Shown here piece after piece: positions 55,984 to 64,000 of a stretch of 64,000 nucleotides of DNA (its first letter is position 1; each line of letters begins with the position of its first letter). The notes beneath the pieces were generated by a model, which was not told where the DNA came from, searched no databases, and saw nothing but the letters and a program-made list of their open reading frames with translations. The DNA is from Variovorax sp. CAN15. Its GTDB lineage: Bacteria; Pseudomonadota; Gammaproteobacteria; Burkholderiales; Burkholderiaceae_C. The translations under genes were made by a program, and so were the position numbers. The stretch spans positions 23,666 to 87,665 of the forward strand of contig NZ_JASMRZ010000002.1 of assembly GCF_030462475.1 (NCBI RefSeq), read 5' to 3'.

Positions 55984-56973
55984 ATGACTCTCCCTCGCAC
56001 AATCACACGCCGAGACCTGGCGCTCCTGGGCCTTGCCATGGGCAGCACCGCGCTCCTGCCGCCTGCAGCCGCCGCCGATCAATGGCCCGCAAAGCCGATC
56101 CGCCTGGTAGTCCCCTACTCCGCAGGCGGCGGCGCCGACAACGCGGCCCGGATACTCGCGCAGCGCCTGGGCGCCGCGCTGCGCACGCAGATCGTGATCG
56201 ACAACCGGCCGGGCGCCAGCGGCATCATCGGCGCGCAGGCGGTGGCGAAGGCCGACCCCGACGGCTACACCGTTCTGTACGACGCGTCGACGTTCGCGGT
56301 GAATCCGCTGCTGCGCAAGATGCCTTTCGATGCGGCGACGGACCTGGTGCCGGTGTCGCTCGCGCTGACCGTTCCGAACGTCCTCGTGGTGCCCCCCAAT
56401 TCGCCCGACGCCGACTTCAAGGCGTTCGTGGCGCGTGCCCGCGCCCAGCCGGGCAAGGTCTCGTTCGCGTCGTACGGCGCAGGCAGCCCGGCTCACCTGG
56501 CGGGCGAACTGCTCAACCGCGAAGCGCGCACCGGCATGCTGCATGTTCCCTACAAGGGCGGCGCGCCGGCGCTGGCCGACGTCATGGGTGGACACGTGGA
56601 TGCCTACTTCGCCAACGCCGGCTCGGCGCTGGGCTACGTGCAGTCGGGGCAGCTGCGCGCATTGGCCGTCACCTCCACCCGGCGCATGGCCGCGCTGCCG
56701 CAGGTTCCCACCATCGCGGAAAGCGGCTTGCCGAACTTCGAAGTGCTCGAGTGGAATGGCTTCTTCGTTCCCAAGGGCACACCGCGGCCGATCGTCGAGC
56801 GCCTCTCCTCCGAAGTCCAGGCCGCCGTGCGAGACCCTCAGACGCGCGCACGGCTGGTCGCGCTGGGCGCCGACCCGGTGGGCGGGTCGCCGGCCGAATT
56901 CGCCACCTTCATCGCCGGCGAGTCCCGGCGCTGGGCGCAACTGATCAAGGCGAACAAGATCGCCGCCGAGTGA
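55984..56973 (+). CDS. Bug-family (TTT) periplasmic binding protein
   Basis: A 329-residue exported binding protein with a twin-arginine-like start (TRRDLALLGLAMGSTAL) and cleavage near AAA-DQ. Typical segments: WPAKPIRLVVPYSAGGGADNAAR, DNRPGASGIIGAQAV, HVPYKGGAPALADV and PKGTPRPIVERL. It is the second Bug protein in the cluster, so two related substrates may be taken up. It lies 58 bases after the decarboxylase gene. Confidence 0.9.
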   Translation: MTLPRTITRRDLALLGLAMGSTALLPPAAAADQWPAKPIRLVVPYSAGGGADNAARILAQRLGAALRTQIVIDNRPGASGIIGAQAVAKADPDGYTVLYDASTFAVNPLLRKMPFDAATDLVPVSLALTVPNVLVVPPNSPDADFKAFVARARAQPGKVSFASYGAGSPAHLAGELLNREARTGMLHVPYKGGAPALADVMGGHVDAYFANAGSALGYVQSGQLRALAVTSTRRMAALPQVPTIAESGLPNFEVLEWNGFFVPKGTPRPIVERLSSEVQAAVRDPQTRARLVALGADPVGGSPAEFATFIAGESRRWAQLIKANKIAAE

Positions 56974-57030
56974 CGCGCCCGCGTCGCGGCCGCCTTTCCG
57001 AGTCATGCCCGAACCTGTATGGTTGCCGCC

Positions 57031-57975
57031 ATGGATCTGCGCCAGCTTCGCTATTTCGTCACCGTCGCCGAGGAGCTGAACTTCAGCCGCGCGGCGGTGC
57101 GCCTGCACATGAGCCAGCCGCCCTTGTCCCATCAGATCAAGGCGCTGGAAGAAGAACTCGGCGTGCTCCTGCTTTTTCGCAACCGCCGCGAAGTGCGGCT
57201 CACCGACGCGGGCCGCGCGTTCCTGCGCGACGCGCGCCAATTGCTCGACCAGGCACAGGCGGCAACGCAGAGGGCCAAGCTCGCGGCGCAGGGTGACGGA
57301 GGCACCTTGCGTGTGGGCATGGCCACCTCGGCCATCGACCATGTCATGCCGGGCTTCGTCCAGAGGCTTCGATCCTGCCTGCCGACAGTCCAGCTGCTGG
57401 TGACCGACATGGGCTCGCAGGAGCAGGTGCGCGCCGTCGCCGCCGACAAGCTGGACCTTGGCTTCGTGCACGCACGCACGAGCACGCGCGGCCTGGCCCG
57501 CCAGCTTCTCTACACGGAGGGCTTCGCGCTCGTGATGCCGCTTGCCCACCCGCTGGCCGCGCGCGACGCGCTGGCGCTCAGGGACTTCGCCGAGGAGCCG
57601 ATGATCAGCTTCTCGCGCGAGCACAGATCCGCCCTGTTCGACTCGCTCGTCGCCGCCTGCATGCAGGCCGGCTTCAGCCCCCGCCTGCTTCACGTCGCGC
57701 GCCATCCGATGAGCATGTTCCAGATGGTTCGCCATGGCCTCGGCGTAGCCCTCGTGCCCGCCTCTTATGCCGAAGTGGGCGGAGAAGGCCTGCGGGTGGT
57801 GGAGCTTCCACCGTCGGCGGGCACGCTGCAGATCGATGTCGTCTGGCGCGAGGACAACGAAAGCGAACTGCTGGAGTGCGTCCGCACCGAGGTACTGGCG
57901 AACTGGAGCGTCGGTGAACCGACGGTGCGGGCTGCCGCTGCGGGCCCGGCAATCGTCGTGCAGTCCGCTCTCTGA
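57031..57975 (+). CDS. LysR-type regulator
   Basis: A 314-residue LysR protein starting MDLRQLRYFVTVAEELNFSRAAVRLHMSQPPLSHQIKALE, the CatR/BenM style. It closes the rightward catabolic cluster, 57 bases after the second Bug gene. With the divergent LysR gene at 52510 it brackets the cluster with two regulators. An ATG at 57019 is also possible (MVAA addition). Convergent with the ModA-like gene. Confidence 0.88.
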   Translation: MDLRQLRYFVTVAEELNFSRAAVRLHMSQPPLSHQIKALEEELGVLLLFRNRREVRLTDAGRAFLRDARQLLDQAQAATQRAKLAAQGDGGTLRVGMATSAIDHVMPGFVQRLRSCLPTVQLLVTDMGSQEQVRAVAADKLDLGFVHARTSTRGLARQLLYTEGFALVMPLAHPLAARDALALRDFAEEPMISFSREHRSALFDSLVAACMQAGFSPRLLHVARHPMSMFQMVRHGLGVALVPASYAEVGGEGLRVVELPPSAGTLQIDVVWREDNESELLECVRTEVLANWSVGEPTVRAAAAGPAIVVQSAL

Positions 57976-57991
57976 CCCAGCCGCTGGAGCT

Positions 57992-58699
57992 TCACCCGAG
58001 ACATGGGTCCAGGCCCGCGTGCGCCAGCGGCCCGGCAGCTTCGTCCGAACGCAGGAACCGCACGAAGCGCCGCGCGGCCTCGGGTTCGGCTGCGTCCACC
58101 GGCATGCCCGCGGCGATCACGGTGACATGCTGCAGGTCGTCAGGCAGCGGACCAGTGAAGCGCACGCCGGGCTGCCCGAGGATCTCGCTGATCTGCTGGA
58201 AGCCCAGCTGCGCGTCGCCCCGCGCGACCGCGGCGGCGACCGGCTCGTCGCGCACCTGCAGCGCACGCACCTGCGCCGGCTCGATGCCGAGCTTGCCGAA
58301 CAGCACCTGCGAAACGTAGACGCCGCTTCCTGCCTGTGAATAGGCGACACCGCGCGCCTGAAGGATCGCAAGGCGCAGCGCCTGCGCGCTGCCGATGTCG
58401 ACGCACGGATGATCCAGCGCCACGCAGGCGCCGATGCGCGAGCGCATCACCTCCGTACGAGAACCCGCCTCCACCCGGCCGGCTTGCACCTGCTGCGCCA
58501 GCAGCGCCGATGGCAGCAGCACGACATCCGCCGCTTCGCCCTGGGCCAGGCGCTGCACGAGAGCCTGCGGCGACGTGCCACCCGCCGGCCCCCAGAGCCA
58601 CTCCACGCGGACACGGGCTGCCCGTTCGAACATCATGCCTGCGGCAGCGAGCGGGGCCTGAAAGGCCTGCGGTGCCAGTACGCGGATGACGACGTTCAT
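57992..58699 (-). CDS. ModA-like substrate-binding protein without signal peptide
   Basis: A 235-residue protein with the molybdate/sulfate binding-protein fold: MNVVIRVLAPQAFQAPLAAA, ALVQRLAQGEAADVVLLPS, VAYSQAGSGVYVSQVLFGKLG and QLGFQQISEI. Unlike true ModA it has no recognisable export signal, so it may be cytoplasmic; such proteins occur beside catabolic genes with unknown function. It is 91 bases downstream of a Bug-protein gene on the same strand. The substrate is unlikely to be molybdate. Confidence 0.75.
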   Translation of the reverse strand: MNVVIRVLAPQAFQAPLAAAGMMFERAARVRVEWLWGPAGGTSPQALVQRLAQGEAADVVLLPSALLAQQVQAGRVEAGSRTEVMRSRIGACVALDHPCVDIGSAQALRLAILQARGVAYSQAGSGVYVSQVLFGKLGIEPAQVRALQVRDEPVAAAVARGDAQLGFQQISEILGQPGVRFTGPLPDDLQHVTVIAAGMPVDAAEPEAARRFVRFLRSDEAAGPLAHAGLDPCLG

Positions 58700-58790
58700 C
58701 GAAGTTCCCCCCGGTTCGTCCGGTTGCGCACGGACAGTGAGTGGTCGAGCAGGCGGCCGGAAGCAAGGCCTGCGCGCACGCCCGGGCCAA

Positions 58791-59798
58791 TCATTCCAGC
58801 GTGATGCCGGTTTCGTGGATGATCGCGGCCCATTCGCGGCGCTGCTCGGCGAGCACTGCCGCCAGGTCGATGCCGGCGGGGGCTGGATCCATGCCCGCCG
58901 TGCGGATGGATCCGACCACCTGAGGGCTGGCGATCTCCTGCGCCAGGGCGGCGCGCAATATCTTCAGCACGGGCGCGGGCGTGCGCGCCGGGGCCATGAG
59001 CCCGTACCAGTTGAGCGACGGCACGCCCTGGACACCGCTTTCCTCGAGGGTGGGCACGTCTGGAAGCTCCGCCAGCCGCGTCTTGCCGGTCACAGCGAGC
59101 GCTCGAAGCATGTTCTTGCGAACCAGCGGCAGCAGCACAGCCCTGTTGGTCACGACCATCGACAGATGCCCGCCGAGTGCATCCTGGATCGCCGGGGTGG
59201 CGCCCTTGTAGGGCACGAAAGTGATGTCGGCACCAGTGCGCCGCTTGAACATCTCGATGGCGAAGTGCGGCCCGATGCCGGGTGCGGATCCCGCACTGAG
59301 CGTGCCGGGAACGCGCTTGCTGTAGCGGACCAGCTCCTGGACGCTGCCGGCGGGTACGCCCGGGTGGATGGCCATGATCATCGGATCGCTGGCAAGCGCG
59401 CCGACTGCCTCGAAGTCGGCCACCGGGTCGTAGTCCAGCTTCGGGTAGACCGCCGGCACCACCACGTTGAGGTTGGTGCCGCCCATCATCAGCGTGCAGC
59501 CGTTCGGCTGCGAGGAAGCCACGGCCTTCGAGCCGATGCGGCCGCCCGCGCCGCCGATGTTGGTCACGACCACGGGCTGCCCGAGGCTCGCCGAGAGCGC
59601 GGGAGCAATCAACCGCGCGGCCACGTCGTTCGGGCCTCCTGGCGCGAAGGGCACGACCAGCCTGATCGGCTGGGAAGGATAGGCCGCTGCCGCGAGCACG
59701 CCGCGCGGCCACAGCAAGGGCATTGCCGTGGCCGCGAGCAGGTTCCTGAGCGTTGTTCTGCGGTCGCAAGGCGACATGAGCGCAGGGGCCGGTTTCAT
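58791..59798 (-). CDS. Bug-family (TTT) periplasmic binding protein
   Basis: A 335-residue exported binding protein: signal region RRTTLRNLLAATAMPLLWP, mature part YPSQPIRLVVPFAPGGPNDVAAR, TNIGGAGGRIGSK, FVPYKGATPAIQD and LMAPARTPAPVLKIL. AAGGA stands before ATG 59798. It follows an alpha/beta hydrolase gene after 156 bases and precedes the ModA-like gene, in a leftward series. No TctA/TctB genes are near. Confidence 0.9.
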   Translation of the reverse strand: MKPAPALMSPCDRRTTLRNLLAATAMPLLWPRGVLAAAAYPSQPIRLVVPFAPGGPNDVAARLIAPALSASLGQPVVVTNIGGAGGRIGSKAVASSQPNGCTLMMGGTNLNVVVPAVYPKLDYDPVADFEAVGALASDPMIMAIHPGVPAGSVQELVRYSKRVPGTLSAGSAPGIGPHFAIEMFKRRTGADITFVPYKGATPAIQDALGGHLSMVVTNRAVLLPLVRKNMLRALAVTGKTRLAELPDVPTLEESGVQGVPSLNWYGLMAPARTPAPVLKILRAALAQEIASPQVVGSIRTAGMDPAPAGIDLAAVLAEQRREWAAIIHETGITLE

Positions 59799-59954
59799 GT
59801 TGTCGTGATCCTTCGGGCATACGTGCCGTATCCGGCCCATGAATGAATCTACGCAGGCTGCCGGGACGCGTCCAATACCTTGGACGAAACTCTGTCATCG
59901 CGATCGCGAATAAGGCGTCGGCCGGCGCGGGCGACACGGTGGGCCCCGCGGCGC

Positions 59955-60683
59955 TCACCGGGGCTCGATCAGCCCAAGCAGCAGTTCGGCGAGAGCCTCC
60001 GGCGCGTCGATCATCGGATCGTGGCCGCAGTCGGCCATCACGGCGGTCTGCCAGCCCGCATCGGCGCGGCAGCGCTCGAGGGCCGCGTCGAACAGCGGCT
60101 GGGGGAACAACGGCGTGCGCACGTAGAGCTTGCGCGCGATGCGCTCCCGCGCCCCCGTCAGTTCGACCGGCTGCATCGACACGCCGATCGGCTGCGGCGT
60201 GATCTTCGAGTCGAGCCAGCGCGCATCTTCGGCACTCTGGATCTTCAGTGCCGTGCTCGTCGGTCCCGGGCGGGAGAGTTCGCCGCGCGCCTGCGCCTCC
60301 AGTACCGCGGCCTTCTGCGCGTCGTTGAGCAGATCGAAGCCGCGCTGGCCGTTCTCGGGAAGGAAGGCGTCGACGAAGGCAATGGCCGAGAGACGATCCT
60401 CCAGCGCCTCGACCGCCGCCGAGGCGACCCAGCCCGCATACGAATGCGCGACCAGCACGGCATCGTGCAGATCTTCCCAGCGGAAGAGATTGACGACGTC
60501 CCGCGCATGGGTCTGCAGCGTGATGCCGCCGCTCATCAGGTGGGAGCGGTCCGCGAGTCCGGTGAGCGACGGCGCGTAGACGCGATGGCCGCGCCGCGTG
60601 AGCAATGCGGCGAGCTTCTGCCAGGCCCAGCCGCCATGGCCGGAGCCGGCAACGAGGACGAAGGGTTGGAGGGAAGTGGTCAA
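59955..60683 (-). CDS. Alpha/beta-fold hydrolase (esterase type)
   Basis: A 242-residue cytoplasmic hydrolase resembling EstC/MES-type esterases: FVLVAGSGHGGWAWQKLA, nucleophile elbow VLVAHSYAGWVAS, and late Asp/His in MADCGHDPMIDAPEALAELL. The substrate is unknown; an ester or lactone is likely. I chose TTG 60683 because AGGAGA stands 7 bases upstream; the ATG at 60719 has no ribosome site and would overlap the gap to the GH3 gene. It lies 52 bases after the GH3 stop on the same strand. Confidence 0.85.
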   Translation of the reverse strand: MTTSLQPFVLVAGSGHGGWAWQKLAALLTRRGHRVYAPSLTGLADRSHLMSGGITLQTHARDVVNLFRWEDLHDAVLVAHSYAGWVASAAVEALEDRLSAIAFVDAFLPENGQRGFDLLNDAQKAAVLEAQARGELSRPGPTSTALKIQSAEDARWLDSKITPQPIGVSMQPVELTGARERIARKLYVRTPLFPQPLFDAALERCRADAGWQTAVMADCGHDPMIDAPEALAELLLGLIEPR

Positions 60684-60735
60684 GACGGGTTCTCCTGTGG
60701 GTTGATGCCGGCACGACATGCGCCGGACGAGGGAA

Positions 60736-62619
60736 TCAGAACGAGAGGCCCTCTGCGCGCCGCACGGCCAGTCCGGCGGGAGGGCGCGTCGAGGGCGGCC
60801 ATGGCAGGTCGAACGGCAGGCGGCCGGCGGGCGCGTGCCGGCCCGAGAGCACGTCGAACAGCGCCTCTTCCTGCACGCCGAAATGAAGCACGATGCCCGC
60901 GGCCAGCGGTTCGAGCGCGGCCAGGTCGGCGGGGCGGTCGAGGTAGACGCTGGCCACCGTCGGAACCTGCGCCGCGATCAGGCGCACGCGCTCCAGGTCG
61001 GCATCGCCAGCCAGCCAGCCCGTGCGCCCCTCGCGGTAGCGGCTGCCGAAGAAATGCCCCGGATGCAGCAGCTCGTGCGGCGTGCGCATGGCCACGACGG
61101 CAAGGTCGGCATCGCCCGGGCGTTCGACGACCGTGAAGCCCGCGGCCCACGCCGCCTGGGCATCGATGCCTTCGAGGAACAGCTTCCTCCCGCGCGCGAG
61201 CGGCAGCACGGAGCCGGCATTCTTGGCAACGACCAGCGACCTGCGCTGCGCATCGAGCGCCATCGCCTTCAGGCCGGACCGGCCGACGATCGAGGCTGCG
61301 GCGTTCTCGTCGACGTAGGGATTCTCGAAAAGGCCCAGGCTGAACTTCTGCACGAGGATGCGCAGGACCGCCCGGTCGATCAGCGACTGCGCGAGCAGCC
61401 CGTCGCGCACCGCGCTGACGATCCAGCGCGGATCGTCGGCGCCGCCGAACTGATCCACGCCGGCCTGGATCGCCTTGGCGAAGCGCTCGCGTTTGTCCAG
61501 GTGCTCGACGCCCCAGGGCATCGCGATGTCTCCAGCCCCTGGGCGCTGCCCTTCCCCGGCCCCCTCGATGCAGGCACGCGTGCAGTCGTCGGTCACGTGC
61601 CAGTCGGAGATCACGACGCCGTCAAAACCGAAGCGTCCGCGCAGTACGCCGTTGACCATCTGCCGGTTGAAGCTCATGCCGACCTGCTCGATGTCGCCCG
61701 CGACATCCGGCATCCGAAGCCCGGGGGGCGGCACGCCATAGGAAGGCATCACGCCGCCGACCCCGGCCTCGAAGGCACCGGTGAATGCGCGGACATGTTC
61801 CTCCACGCCATCGCTGCGCAGCTCCAGCAGCCGACCGTAGTGGTTGTGCGCGTCGAAGCCCTGCGGACCGGTCGCGCCGTAGCCCACCCAGTGCTTGACC
61901 ACCGAGACCACGCTCTGCGGACCCAGCCCGTCCATGCCGCCTTGCATGCCGGCCACGTAGGCCTGCACGAGTGCACGGACGTCTTCGGGCGAACTGCCGA
62001 AGCTGCCGCTGCAGCGGTGCCAGCGCGGCTCGAGCGCGAGATCCGCCATCGGCGACAAGGCCATGCGAATGCCGACCGCGCGGTACTCCTGACGCACGCC
62101 GCCGGCGAATGCGCGCACCAGCTCCGCATCGCCGGCAGCACCGAAGCCCGGCGCGTCGGGCCATTGCGTGAATCCGCCGGCCGCGACGCTGACGCCCTGC
62201 GAATGGCTGAAGTGGCTGCGTGGATCGGTGGAAAGCATCACGGGGATGCCGAGCCGGCCCTCCTCGGCCAGGGCCTGAAGTTCGTTCGCCTGGCGCGCGA
62301 GTTCCGTGGGTGGCGCCTGAAGGCGGTTGAGGAAGGCACCCACGTGGCGCGCCAGTACCAGTTCGCGCAGCGACGTGAAGTCCCAGGCCGCGCCTGCCCC
62401 GGGCAATGCCGCCGACTGTGTTGTCGGCGGGTTGGCATGCAGCATCGCACCGACCTTTTCCTGGAGCGACATCCGGCCCAGGAGATCGGAGGCCCGCTCG
62501 ACGGGCGTGAGCCGCCAGTCCTCATAGGGGTCCAGCCGGCCGTTTCCGTTGTGGTCCTTGAAGAGAAAACCGTCGACCCGCAGCTGCCCGATGCGGCGTG
62601 CGCGAAGTTCAGGCTGCAT
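60736..62619 (-). CDS. Glycoside hydrolase family 3 (beta-glucosidase-like)
   Basis: A 627-residue GH3 enzyme. The N-terminal barrel includes DPYEDWRLTPVERASDLLGRM, KHWVGYGA and the nucleophile Asp in FDGVVISDWHVTDD. A C-terminal alpha/beta sandwich follows (ARGRKLFLEGIDAQ, HLxG-type end ending in SGRHAPAGRLPFDLP). No signal peptide is evident from ATG 62619, chosen because AAGGAG precedes it, so it is probably cytoplasmic and cleaves imported oligosaccharides. It follows the porin gene on the same strand. Confidence 0.92.
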   Translation of the reverse strand: MQPELRARRIGQLRVDGFLFKDHNGNGRLDPYEDWRLTPVERASDLLGRMSLQEKVGAMLHANPPTTQSAALPGAGAAWDFTSLRELVLARHVGAFLNRLQAPPTELARQANELQALAEEGRLGIPVMLSTDPRSHFSHSQGVSVAAGGFTQWPDAPGFGAAGDAELVRAFAGGVRQEYRAVGIRMALSPMADLALEPRWHRCSGSFGSSPEDVRALVQAYVAGMQGGMDGLGPQSVVSVVKHWVGYGATGPQGFDAHNHYGRLLELRSDGVEEHVRAFTGAFEAGVGGVMPSYGVPPPGLRMPDVAGDIEQVGMSFNRQMVNGVLRGRFGFDGVVISDWHVTDDCTRACIEGAGEGQRPGAGDIAMPWGVEHLDKRERFAKAIQAGVDQFGGADDPRWIVSAVRDGLLAQSLIDRAVLRILVQKFSLGLFENPYVDENAAASIVGRSGLKAMALDAQRRSLVVAKNAGSVLPLARGRKLFLEGIDAQAAWAAGFTVVERPGDADLAVVAMRTPHELLHPGHFFGSRYREGRTGWLAGDADLERVRLIAAQVPTVASVYLDRPADLAALEPLAAGIVLHFGVQEEALFDVLSGRHAPAGRLPFDLPWPPSTRPPAGLAVRRAEGLSF

Positions 62620-62699
62620 GGCGCGCGTGCTCCTTGCTCGCCGGAGCATCCGGGGCGAACGCATGAAGGGACTGGGGTCGCATCGGCGGCACGCGGGGC

Positions 62700-63743
62700 T
62701 CAGAACCTGTGGCTGATGCCGAACTCGGTGCCGCGCGACCTCCTGCCCGGCGCCGCGGCCGGCGGCGTGCCGACGGCGAAGTTGGCGTCGCCCTTGTTCG
62801 AGATCGTCGCGTACGTCGCATAGAGCGTCGTGCGCTTCGACAGGTCGTATGCATAGCCGACAGCCACCTGGGTGGCGTCGTTGCGATCCAGCCATGCCTT
62901 GCCGAGAACGCCCGAGGTGTCTGCCCGGGTGTAGTTGAGCTTGATCTTGTGCAGCCCGGCCACCGTGACCACCGTGCCGACCTGCGTCACCAGCCGCGAG
63001 GCACCGAGGTAGGCGTTGCGCACGACCGAGCCGTAGAACTTCGCCGGGCCCCACGTATAGCTGCCGGCCACGGAACTGCGCCTGAGCGTGTTGCCTCCGA
63101 TGCCGTCGAACAGGCCGTAGGCCGCGGTCACGTTCACCGGCCCCTGCGCGTAGCCGATGCGCCCGCCCCGGTATTTCTTGGATGGCGCGCCCTCGCCCAT
63201 CGCCACCGCAAGCTGGCCATAGAAGCCGCCGAGCGTGTTCGGCGTGTAGTAGGCAACCATGTTGTCGGCGCGCGCCCAGACACCGGTTGCGTCGATCCCG
63301 CTGCCGAAGACGCCCGCCGCCGTCGAATAGAACTTCCCCTGGTCGGCCAGGCCGCTGACGCCGAAGGTGTCGAATTCGCCGAAGCCCGTGTACGACGGCG
63401 TGAGGTCGTGGCCCAGGCGCACTTCGCCGAACGGCCCCGAGAGGCTCACCGTCGAGCGGCGGTTGAAGAAGCGCGCGGCATTGGTCGTGCCGTCGTCGAA
63501 GTTCACGGTGCTCTCCAGCCACGCGCTGGCTGCGTAGCCGCCGCCCAGGTCTTCCACGACGCGAAAACCGAGGCGGCTTGCGGCCGCACCGCCGCTGGAC
63601 AGGCCGGTGACCGTCGCCGGGCCGTTGGTGACGCGGCGCACGCTCAGGTCCGCGACGCCGAACACGGTGGCGGTGGACTGTGCGCTGGCGCAGCTGGCCG
63701 TCGCCGCGAGGGCCATGCATATGGCGATTCGGTGGGGGTTCAT
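62700..63743 (-). CDS. Gram-negative porin (Burkholderiales type)
   Basis: A 347-residue outer-membrane trimeric porin. Signal peptide ending near CASA-QS (22), then STATVFGVADLSVRRVTN, SRLGFRVVEDLGGGY, SVSLSGPFGEVRLGHD-like strands and a C-terminal Phe (GISHRF). AGGAG precedes ATG 63743. With the GH3 enzyme downstream and an ABC sugar ATPase upstream it suggests a glycoside uptake locus. Confidence 0.93.
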   Translation of the reverse strand: MNPHRIAICMALAATASCASAQSTATVFGVADLSVRRVTNGPATVTGLSSGGAAASRLGFRVVEDLGGGYAASAWLESTVNFDDGTTNAARFFNRRSTVSLSGPFGEVRLGHDLTPSYTGFGEFDTFGVSGLADQGKFYSTAAGVFGSGIDATGVWARADNMVAYYTPNTLGGFYGQLAVAMGEGAPSKKYRGGRIGYAQGPVNVTAAYGLFDGIGGNTLRRSSVAGSYTWGPAKFYGSVVRNAYLGASRLVTQVGTVVTVAGLHKIKLNYTRADTSGVLGKAWLDRNDATQVAVGYAYDLSKRTTLYATYATISNKGDANFAVGTPPAAAPGRRSRGTEFGISHRF

Positions 63744-63927
63744 GGATGGCTCCTGGTGTAGTGGCTTGGACTTGGATCCGGATTTGCGGGACGTCGGAAA
63801 ACCGCGGACGCGTTCGCGATGCCGTTGCGGTTCATGGGTGCTCTCGTTGCAGGATTTCGGGACGCACCGATCCAGGCGGCGCGCCGTGCGAGCCGCCGGA
63901 TCGACTTCGGTTGGAAGGAGGCGGGGC

Positions 63928-64000
63928 CTAGATCTCGATGCGCTTCTCGGTCGATGGATCGAACAGCGATGCGCTCGCCAGGTCCGGCCGCACGCGAACC
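63928..64000 (-). CDS. C-terminal end of a sugar ABC transporter ATPase (partial)
   Basis: Only the last 23 residues are inside the window: VRVRPDLASASLFDPSTEKR and IEI before TAG. The LFD....E.RI end is the typical TOBE-domain C-terminus of MalK/UgpC-type ATPases. The gene continues beyond the window on the leftward strand and is followed by the porin gene after 184 bases. The call rests on the tail alone. Confidence 0.55.
   Translation of the reverse strand, partial: VRVRPDLASASLFDPSTEKRIEI

Overview
The window is about two-thirds G+C by eye, uses strongly GC-biased third positions, and contains no rRNA, tRNA, CRISPR array or insertion sequence that I could find. The gene set points to a beta-proteobacterium of the Comamonadaceae, most likely Variovorax or a close relative. 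The signs are a tandem cyanophycin synthetase pair with its DUF1854 and ABC partners, several Bug-family tripartite tricarboxylate (TTT) binding proteins beside LysR regulators, a Burkholderiales-type porin, and an oxidative L-arabinose route. This assignment is inferred from gene content only.

Layout. (1) 1-8.7 kb: the end of an ABC transporter gene, queC, then the cyanophycin locus. A DUF1854 protein and an ABC exporter-type protein run leftward. A CphA2-like synthetase and CphA run rightward. (2) 8.7-10.3 kb: two tandem small secreted four-cysteine proteins and a small conserved protein preceded by a near-perfect Pho box. (3) 10.3-26.3 kb: a ten-gene leftward operon plus a LysR gene and a divergent dehydrogenase/lactonase pair. 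Together they encode all five steps from L-arabinose (or a similar aldose) to 2-oxoglutarate, and two complete sugar ABC transporters nested in one another. (4) 26.4-31.8 kb: DAHP synthase, a hybrid histidine kinase, aldose 1-epimerase and a secreted hydrolase. (5) 31.8-36.5 kb: a 1577-residue fusion of an alpha/alpha-toroid-like region, a CapA-type phosphoesterase and a MurF-like ligase, cotranscribed with the hydrolase and epimerase. (6) 36.7-43 kb: LysR, DMT exporter, Old Yellow Enzyme, CPBP protease, a methyltransferase remnant, GNAT, XRE-cupin regulator and a secreted esterase. (7) 43.2-52.1 kb: putA, an AhpD-like protein, katG, and a Fur-boxed TonB receptor divergent from katG. (8) 52.1-58 kb: a sulfatase remnant, then a catabolic cluster (LysR, Bug, SMP-30 lactonase, PcaC-like decarboxylase, Bug, LysR). 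(9) 58-64 kb: leftward ModA-like protein, Bug protein, esterase, GH3 beta-glucosidase, porin and the end of a sugar ABC ATPase.

How the parts work together. The locus stores nitrogen as cyanophycin and consumes plant-derived sugars (arabinose operon, GH3, porin), aromatic or lactone compounds (Bug/SMP-30/PcaC cluster) and proline (PutA). Peroxide and iron responses meet at the katG/TonB-receptor intergenic region, where I see both an OxyR-like and a Fur-like site. The least understood parts are the CapA-MurF fusion operon, the complementary division of active-site motifs between the two cyanophycin synthetases, and the tandem four-cysteine secreted proteins.
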